This document shows positions 39,688 to 44,542 of a DNA stretch of 44,542 nt, one piece after another; within the stretch, counting starts at the first letter, position 1; each line of letters begins with the position of its first letter. A model generated the notes under the pieces. It was not told the origin of the DNA and made no database searches. It worked only from the letters and a program-made list of their open reading frames with translations. The stretch is from the NCBI GenBank assembly GCA_900541195.1, contig UQIY01000014.1, forward strand, positions 1 to 44,542, given 5' to 3'. This stretch comes from an uncultured Collinsella sp. GTDB taxonomy: Bacteria > Actinomycetota > Coriobacteriia > Coriobacteriales > Coriobacteriaceae. Made by a program: the position numbers and the translations under genes.

Positions 39688-40992
39688 ATGGCCAGAACAT
39701 CACTTCGGACCATTATTTGCGGCGTACCTGCGGGAACGCTCACGCAAGATGAGAACGGTCTTATCAGCTTTACCTACGATCATGACTATGACGGGCCAAC
39801 CCTATCGACCAACATACCCGTATCAAATCGCACATACGGCCAACAGGTCATGAATCCGTACTTGTTTGGCCTTCTACCCGACAGCGAGGACCAACGAAAA
39901 GCGATTGCCGCCGAATTCAACGTTAGGCCCAACAATCCCGTTGCGTTGCTCAGCCATATCGGACTCGACTGTCCGGGCGGAGTGCAGTTTTGTGCCGAAG
40001 AAGATGCCGACGCCGTCCTGCATCGCGCTGGCGACTACCGCCCTATAGACGACCACGAAATTGCTCTCCGTCTCAAGTCGATCAGAGATGACCGCGATGC
40101 ATCGTGGATGGGTCTAGATGAAAGTTGGTCACTTGGAGGCAACCAGGGCAAGTTCGCGCTCGCGTTCATAAACGGCCGCTGGTGCGAATGCATGGGCTCC
40201 TCGCCCACAACGCATATTTTCAAAAATGGCGTTATCGGATTTAAACTCGAGGCTCTCAATGAGTTTGTCTGCATGAAAAGCGCCCAGCGCGCCGGTATCG
40301 CAACGGCAAACGTCGAATATCGTATGTTTGAGGACGAACCTGCCCTCATTGTTGAGCGCTATGACCGCGTGAAAGTCGAAGACGGAATGATCAGGCGCCT
40401 ACATCAAGAAGACCTCTGTCAGGCACTTGGGGTGATGCCTGCCCAAAAGTACACAGCAGACGGCGGCCCGACCACCCGCGACATTCAAGAGCTCCTCGTA
40501 AATACGAGCCACCATCAACTTAACCTGTATCTGTTTACGCAGATACTGTTCTTTAACGCCATCACCGGCGCACCGGATGCGCATGCGAAAAACTATTCCC
40601 TGCTCCTTGGAAACGACGGCGCAGCCATGATGGCTCGTATGTACGATGTCGCATCGGGCTTGGCGTATGAGCGCATGCGCCGCCGGGCGCGCCTTGCCAT
40701 GAGCGTTGGCGGCGAAAATCGTGTGGGGCGCATCGGTCCAGGCGCTATCCGCCGATACCACGGTATGGGCGACCCCGTGCTGGAGGCGGCGCTTACCGAT
40801 GCCGGGCTATCCGAGAAGTTTTGCTTTGCGACCATGATGGACCTCGCCTACGAAGTGCCCATTTGCATGGAAGAGGTCATGGACGAATACGCCGATCTGC
40901 CCGGCATGGCGGACCTGCGCGAGCATATGCTCGGCCCCGTCCGCGAAAACTGCCAGCGCACCCTCGACCTCATCAAGGCAGAAATGGACTAG
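39688..40992 (+). CDS. hipA: HipA-family toxin kinase
   Basis: Ser/Thr kinase toxin of 434 residues. The N-terminal subdomain (VNPYLFGLLPDSED-like MNPYLFGLLPDSED) is followed by ATP-binding SLGGNQGKFAL near 148-158, LIVERYDR, HQEDLCQALG, and the catalytic segment NAITGAPDAHAKNYSLL near 291-307, with YDVAS after it. In E. coli HipA phosphorylates GltX and slows growth. It follows hipB directly. This pair is separate from the HTH-HipA fusion at 31254, so the window has two HipA kinases of different design. Confidence 0.92.
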   Translation: MARTSLRTIICGVPAGTLTQDENGLISFTYDHDYDGPTLSTNIPVSNRTYGQQVMNPYLFGLLPDSEDQRKAIAAEFNVRPNNPVALLSHIGLDCPGGVQFCAEEDADAVLHRAGDYRPIDDHEIALRLKSIRDDRDASWMGLDESWSLGGNQGKFALAFINGRWCECMGSSPTTHIFKNGVIGFKLEALNEFVCMKSAQRAGIATANVEYRMFEDEPALIVERYDRVKVEDGMIRRLHQEDLCQALGVMPAQKYTADGGPTTRDIQELLVNTSHHQLNLYLFTQILFFNAITGAPDAHAKNYSLLLGNDGAAMMARMYDVASGLAYERMRRRARLAMSVGGENRVGRIGPGAIRRYHGMGDPVLEAALTDAGLSEKFCFATMMDLAYEVPICMEEVMDEYADLPGMADLREHMLGPVRENCQRTLDLIKAEMD

Positions 40993-41023
40993 GTGGCCTT
41001 AATTTCGCAATTATCAAACAAAA

Positions 41024-41064
41024 GAGAGGGGACACCCGTCGCAAAAGCTCGGATGTCCCCTCTC
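41024..41064. terminator. Bidirectional terminator between hipA and pepD
   Basis: GAGAGGGGACA and TGTCCCCTCTC are perfect complements around 19 bases. On the minus strand TTTTGTTTG follows, ending pepD. It shares AGGGGACA with the AAAGGGGACAG palindromes. Confidence 0.75.
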
Positions 41065-41119
41065 GTAATGTCATTTGCAATCCGCTAGCACGTGGCTCGA
41101 ACTGCTGCTAGCGCAACCT

Positions 41120-42577
41120 TTACGCAGCGAGGCGCTTGAGGACGTCGATGAGCAGCTCGTAGAAGCGCTCGGCAGAAGCAAGCTCCATGCTCTCGTCCGG
41201 AGTGTGGACATCGGAGAGCGTCGGGCCCACGGCGATGGCGTCCAGGCCGTGCAGGGCCTCGGCAAACAGGCCGCACTCAAGGCCGGCGTGAATGGACTCG
41301 ATGCGCAGCTCGGAGCCAAAGAGCTCGCGATAGCTCTCGACAAAGACGTCGCGGACCGGCGAATGCTCGGCATAGCTCCAGCCGGGATACTCGAACTCAA
41401 ACTTGGCGTCGAAGCCCAGGACATCGGCAAGCGTCTGCAGGCGGTCCTTGAACTCGTTCTGCAGCGAGGTGATCGAGGAGCGCGGGGACAGCATGATCTT
41501 GACCTCGTCGTCAGAAGTGGCAACCACACCGATGTTGGAGGAAACCTCGACAGAACCGTCGGTGGCGACGTTGCGGCGAATCACGCCGTTAGGGGCAAGA
41601 CGCAGGGCGCGGATGAGGGCAAGCGCGGACTTCTGGTCCATGGCCTCGACCTCGGCGTCATCGGCAATCTCGACGGTGCAAGTAAAGCCGGGGTCGAAGA
41701 CCTCGAGCTCGGCAGTGACGTCGGCGATGATGCCCTTTGCAATCTGGGCCGCGACCTCGGCGGCAGCGTGGTCGGCGTAGACCAGAACAGCCTTGCACTC
41801 ACGGTTGATGGCGTTGTCCTTAGTGCCGCCGTTAAAGCTGACGATGGCGGGCTCGCCAGCGACCATCAGGCGGTCGATGATGCGGGCCATGATGAGGTTG
41901 CCGTTGCCGCGCTCCAGGTTGATATCGCTGCCGGAGTGACCGCCCAGCAGGCCGGAGATGTCGAGCGTGAGGGTACTACCGGTCTTGTGCTCGCGCACGA
42001 TGGGGCAGGTGTAGGTAACGACGACGCCGCCGGCGCAGCTGACGGTGGCAACGCCCTCTTCCTCGGAGTCAAGGTTAATCATGGTGCGGGCACTAATCTG
42101 GGACTTGTCGAGCGTCTCGGCGCCGACCAGGCCGGTCTCCTCGTCGGTGGTGAATACGCACTCGAGGGCGGGATGGACAATCGAATCATCGTTGAGCACG
42201 GTAAGCATAAGCGCGACGGCAATGCCGTTGTCGGCACCCAGGGTGGTGCCGTTGGCGGTAAGGACACCATCCTTGACGACCAGGTCGATACCATCGGTCG
42301 TAAAGTCGTGCTCGACGGAGCCCAACTTGTCACACACCATGTCGATATGGCCCTGCAGCATTACGGTCGGGGCATTCTCGGCACCGGCAGATGCGGGCTT
42401 GCGAATGATGACGTTGTAGACCTCGTCCTGGTACACGTCGAGGCCGCGCTCCTTGGCAAACGCGACCAGGAAATCGCTGATGCCCTTCTCGTTGCCAGAC
42501 CCACGGGGGATCGCGCTGACCTCCTCAAAGAAATGGAACAGCTGGGCGGGCTCGTAGCCGGTAATCTTGTAGTCCAT
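41120..42577 (-). CDS. pepD: Aminoacyl-histidine/beta-Ala-Xaa dipeptidase PepD (M20 family)
   Basis: Cytosolic zinc dipeptidase of 485 residues, typical of PepD. Metal and catalytic residues lie in QGHIDMVCD, LGADNGIAVAL, TTDEETGLVGA, NLDSEEEGVATVSCAGG and near the end HAGLECGLFAE. The ATG at 42577 (MDYKITGYEP) follows AAGGAGG by 5 bases; the open frame upstream has no ribosome site. It probably degrades dipeptides for amino acid supply. A terminator follows. Confidence 0.92.
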   Translation of the reverse strand: MDYKITGYEPAQLFHFFEEVSAIPRGSGNEKGISDFLVAFAKERGLDVYQDEVYNVIIRKPASAGAENAPTVMLQGHIDMVCDKLGSVEHDFTTDGIDLVVKDGVLTANGTTLGADNGIAVALMLTVLNDDSIVHPALECVFTTDEETGLVGAETLDKSQISARTMINLDSEEEGVATVSCAGGVVVTYTCPIVREHKTGSTLTLDISGLLGGHSGSDINLERGNGNLIMARIIDRLMVAGEPAIVSFNGGTKDNAINRECKAVLVYADHAAAEVAAQIAKGIIADVTAELEVFDPGFTCTVEIADDAEVEAMDQKSALALIRALRLAPNGVIRRNVATDGSVEVSSNIGVVATSDDEVKIMLSPRSSITSLQNEFKDRLQTLADVLGFDAKFEFEYPGWSYAEHSPVRDVFVESYRELFGSELRIESIHAGLECGLFAEALHGLDAIAVGPTLSDVHTPDESMELASAERFYELLIDVLKRLAA

Positions 42578-42705
42578 GGTGCCTCCTTGGCGCAACTGGT
42601 TAGACAGTAAGACATGCGACTTGTATATTCCCAGACTTTGCGTGCATAAACCAGTCGAAAACGCCGAGCGCCCTCGCATCATCGGCTAACGGCGGGGAAA
42701 CACCA

Positions 42706-42721
42706 CTTTATCAAGATAAAG
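42706..42721. promoter_or_regulatory. CTTTATC-AA-GATAAAG dyad between pepD and the PIN gene
   Basis: A perfect 7-bp inverted repeat with a 2-base centre, just beyond the PIN gene stop and about 130 bases upstream of pepD. It may bind a regulator of pepD. Confidence 0.35.
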
Positions 42722-42725
42722 CATG

Positions 42726-43247
42726 TTAGACGGGCCGCGCCGAAGGGACGCTGGACCCTTCAACCAACCTCAACGCCTGATCAACGTTTATGCATACACC
42801 ATTGGTATACTTAATGAGATTTTTGTCCTCCGTCACGACGTAATCGACGTCGATGCGATTGGCAACGCCCAGCATCAGGTCATCCTCAAAGTCATTGTGA
42901 TGATACTTGAACACAAAGGAGTCGAAGACCTCGTCTGCACCGACCGGCGCGATGAGGGCGAGCTCGCGCATCTGCCGAACGCATGCCCAGGCCGTTTCGT
43001 CCGCCGCCGCAATGGCGTTATCGCTCAGCGAACCATTCTTCCTTCGGCACTCCCTCTTAATCGCCGCCGAGACAAGATACGAGACATCTTTGACCGAAAG
43101 AGACGAGGCAAACAGGGCAATCTGCTCCGAGACATCGGCAATCTCGAATAGACGGACAACATCCGCTGTCCGGTCCGACCTTCCAGAAAAGTAATCCATC
43201 CATACGTTGGTGTCGATGAGCAACTTGAGAATGCCGTCTGCACTCAT
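42726..43247 (-). CDS. PIN-domain toxin of a type II toxin-antitoxin pair
   Basis: A 173-residue PIN-type ribonuclease. The first acid is D12 in LLIDTNVWMD, followed by a middle cluster and HHNDFEDDLMLGVANR, then YVVTEDKNL; these supply the acidic residues for metal. It starts at 43247 by an ATGA overlap of the antitoxin gene; a GTG four codons earlier is possible. PIN toxins usually cut RNA and stop growth when freed from the antitoxin. Confidence 0.87.
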   Translation of the reverse strand: MSADGILKLLIDTNVWMDYFSGRSDRTADVVRLFEIADVSEQIALFASSLSVKDVSYLVSAAIKRECRRKNGSLSDNAIAAADETAWACVRQMRELALIAPVGADEVFDSFVFKYHHNDFEDDLMLGVANRIDVDYVVTEDKNLIKYTNGVCINVDQALRLVEGSSVPSARPV

Positions 43248-43603
43248 AGCTCCACCCACTCGGGATAGCGCTCCGCCATTGCTTCCTCATAGAGGTCATC
43301 GTAGTCACCCAAGAGGTCGGGAACAGGGATGCCATATTTGAGGCACGCATCGCGCACGATGTGGCTGCCTTGCGTAACCCTTGATTCCACCGACGCAGTC
43401 GCTGGCACGTTAGAGCTCGGTACCGCAATCCCCGATCTCGAGGGCATGCATCCGTTGACGACCAGATATTCCCAAAGTGTCCGCACCGCTTGAGACGGCG
43501 TCATGCCGATATGCGCCAGCACGGCGTCCCCAGCCTCTTTGAGTTGGCGATCCATGCGTACATTCATCTGGACCGGCCGTGAGTCGAGTACCGATATAGG
43601 CAT
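43244..43603 (-). CDS. RelB/DinJ-family antitoxin
   Basis: A 119-residue protein with an N-terminal ribbon-helix-helix (VQMNVRMDRQLKEAGDAVLAHIGMTPSQAVRTLWEYL, residues 11-47) and a C-terminal part likely to wrap the toxin (DLYEEAMAERYPEWVEL at its end). GAAGGAG lies 6 bases before the ATG. The gene overlaps the toxin gene by ATGA. An operator palindrome sits over its promoter, implying autoregulation. Confidence 0.85.
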   Translation of the reverse strand: MPISVLDSRPVQMNVRMDRQLKEAGDAVLAHIGMTPSQAVRTLWEYLVVNGCMPSRSGIAVPSSNVPATASVESRVTQGSHIVRDACLKYGIPVPDLLGDYDDLYEEAMAERYPEWVEL

Positions 43604-43615
43604 GCTAGCTCCTTC

Positions 43616-43646
43616 TGCTATACATATTTGTATTTCGAGTATAGCA
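43616..43646. promoter_or_regulatory. Operator-promoter of the RelB/PIN pair
   Basis: TGCTATAC (43616-43623) and GTATAGCA (43639-43646) are perfect complements 15 bases apart; on the minus strand a perfect TATACT -10 candidate overlaps one arm. Confidence 0.6.
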
Positions 43647-43661
43647 CCATTTACTCATAAA

Positions 43662-43689
43662 AAGGGGCGCCCCGACAGGAGTGCCCCTT
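43662..43689 (-). terminator. Terminator after clpC
   Basis: AAGGGGC/GCCCCTT around about 14 bases, with a run of T on the minus strand. Confidence 0.75.
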
Positions 43690-43708
43690 CGCAAAGCTAT
43701 GTTAATCC

Positions 43709-44542
43709 CTACAGCGCGCCGGAACCGGCTTGCATCATGCCGCCGGGACCCGAGCTCACGCCACTGCTCACAGGCGCGGCGCTGCCAGTGTGCGGTGCCG
43801 CCGGGGCGGTATCGCCACCGAGCGTGCCCGCCGGACGCGGTGCCGGAATCTCACCCGTGCCATGGCTAAAGACAAACTTGCCGTCGGCCACATCGCACAG
43901 GACGGTATCGCCCTCACCCCACTCGCCGGCCAGCAGCTCCTCGGACAGCGGATCCTCGATGAGCTTTTGGATGGCACGACGCAGCGGACGCGCACCGTTG
44001 GTGAGGTCGGTGCCCTCGGCCACGATCTTGTCGTAGGCCGCATCGGTGAGCTTGATGTTCATGCCGTTGGCAATCAGGCGCTGACGCAGGTCGTCCACCA
44101 GCAGGTGCGCGATCTTGGTCAGGTTCTCGCCCGAAAGCTTCTGGAACACCACGATGTCGTCGATACGGTTGAGCAGCTCGGGGCGGAACAGGCGCTTGAG
44201 CTCGCCCATCGCACGGCCGCGGATCTCACTCGACGTGAGACCCCGCTCGCCGGTGGTGCCAAAGCCCACGCTCGCATCCTGCGCGATCTCGCGGGCGCCC
44301 ACGTTGGATGTCATGATGATCACGGTGTTACGGAAATCAACCGTCTTGCCCTGGCTATCGGTCAGGCGGCCCTCCTCCAGCACCTGCAGCAGAATGTTGA
44401 AGATATCGGGGTGCGCCTTCTCGATCTCATCGAACAGCACGACCGAGTACGGGTGACGACGAACGGCCTTGGTGAGCTGACCGCCCTCGTCGTGGCCCAC
44501 GTAACCCGGGGGGCTACCGATAAGCTTGGAGACCTCGAACTC
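43709..44542 (-). CDS. clpC: ClpC-type AAA+ unfoldase, C-terminal part (runs off the window)
   Basis: The last 277 residues of a Hsp100/Clp ATPase, reading in from the right edge with IGSPPGYVGHDEGGQLTKAV of the second AAA+ domain. Walker B (VVLFDEIEKAH), sensor 1 (IIMTSNVGA), the arginine finger region (LFRPELLNRID) and sensor 2 (GARPLRRAI) are present. The end is a Pro/Gly/Ala-rich tail, as seen in some actinobacterial ClpC proteins. The start and first domain lie outside. ClpC feeds proteins to ClpP. A terminator follows. Confidence 0.93.
   Translation of the reverse strand, partial: EFEVSKLIGSPPGYVGHDEGGQLTKAVRRHPYSVVLFDEIEKAHPDIFNILLQVLEEGRLTDSQGKTVDFRNTVIIMTSNVGAREIAQDASVGFGTTGERGLTSSEIRGRAMGELKRLFRPELLNRIDDIVVFQKLSGENLTKIAHLLVDDLRQRLIANGMNIKLTDAAYDKIVAEGTDLTNGARPLRRAIQKLIEDPLSEELLAGEWGEGDTVLCDVADGKFVFSHGTGEIPAPRPAGTLGGDTAPAAPHTGSAAPVSSGVSSGPGGMMQAGSGAL

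Noticed and set aside
41075..42610. 511-codon plus-strand frame opposite pepD
   Set aside because: Low-complexity Gly/Asp/Val-rich shadow of pepD.

Overview
The window looks like a piece of a chromosome from a GC-rich, host-associated actinobacterium of the class Coriobacteriia, most likely Collinsella or a close relative. This rests on protein flavour (AsnS, NusG, RpmG, DisA), a stand-alone glucose-type PTS IIA protein, a FeoA-FeoB fusion, a LAATG-type sortase anchor, and many short palindromes between genes that look like Collinsella repeats. Genus is inference; no 16S gene is present.

Left part (1-9,300), mostly minus strand: a PLP aminotransferase, an unrecognised protein, a hypoxanthine/deoxyinosine-DNA glycosylase coupled to a GH13 alpha-amylase, a SotB-like efflux pump, FeoAB with a double operator, a 62-bp tandem repeat array, and an alpha/beta hydrolase. 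Centre-left (9,300-21,600), plus strand: PTS EIIA, asnS, a WYL-type regulator, a three-gene ABC importer of the TrpXYZ-like class, a wall-anchored 5'-nucleotidase, an MscS channel, and an odd pair: a cytosolic ParB-like/BMP fusion overlapping a calcineurin-like phosphoesterase with an altered first motif.

Centre (21,600-26,100), minus strand: two transcription units, tRNA-Tyr/Thr/Met-tuf and rpmG-tRNA-Trp-secE-nusG-rplK-rplA, each with a recognisable promoter and terminator. Right part (32,600-44,542), mainly minus strand: disA-ispD-ispF-cysS and rlmB-yacP, then pepD, a RelB/PIN toxin-antitoxin pair and the 3' end of clpC. Together these recall the Bacillus cluster clpC-disA-ispDF-cysS-rlmB-yacP-sigH-rpmG-secE-nusG-rplKA, here broken open by accessory DNA.

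The main accessory block (26,400-32,600) lies where that cluster is interrupted between yacP and the tuf/rpmG units. It holds a translationally coupled pair of putative nucleases (GIY-YIG-like and PD-(D/E)XK/DUF4268), a Tat-signal gene broken at an A6 tract, a membrane-anchored protein, a zinc-ribbon gene with one in-frame TGA, a tRNA-Thr, and an HTH-HipA fusion behind a 21-bp inverted-repeat operator. Similar composite palindromes (ATCTGTAACA...TGTTACAGAT) lie on both sides of the nuclease-to-zinc-ribbon stretch in the same orientation. A second accessory site next to disA holds mntP with a Mn-type riboswitch and a hipBA pair. The best candidate for an undescribed system is the two-nuclease operon; the ParB-BMP/phosphoesterase pair is the next best.
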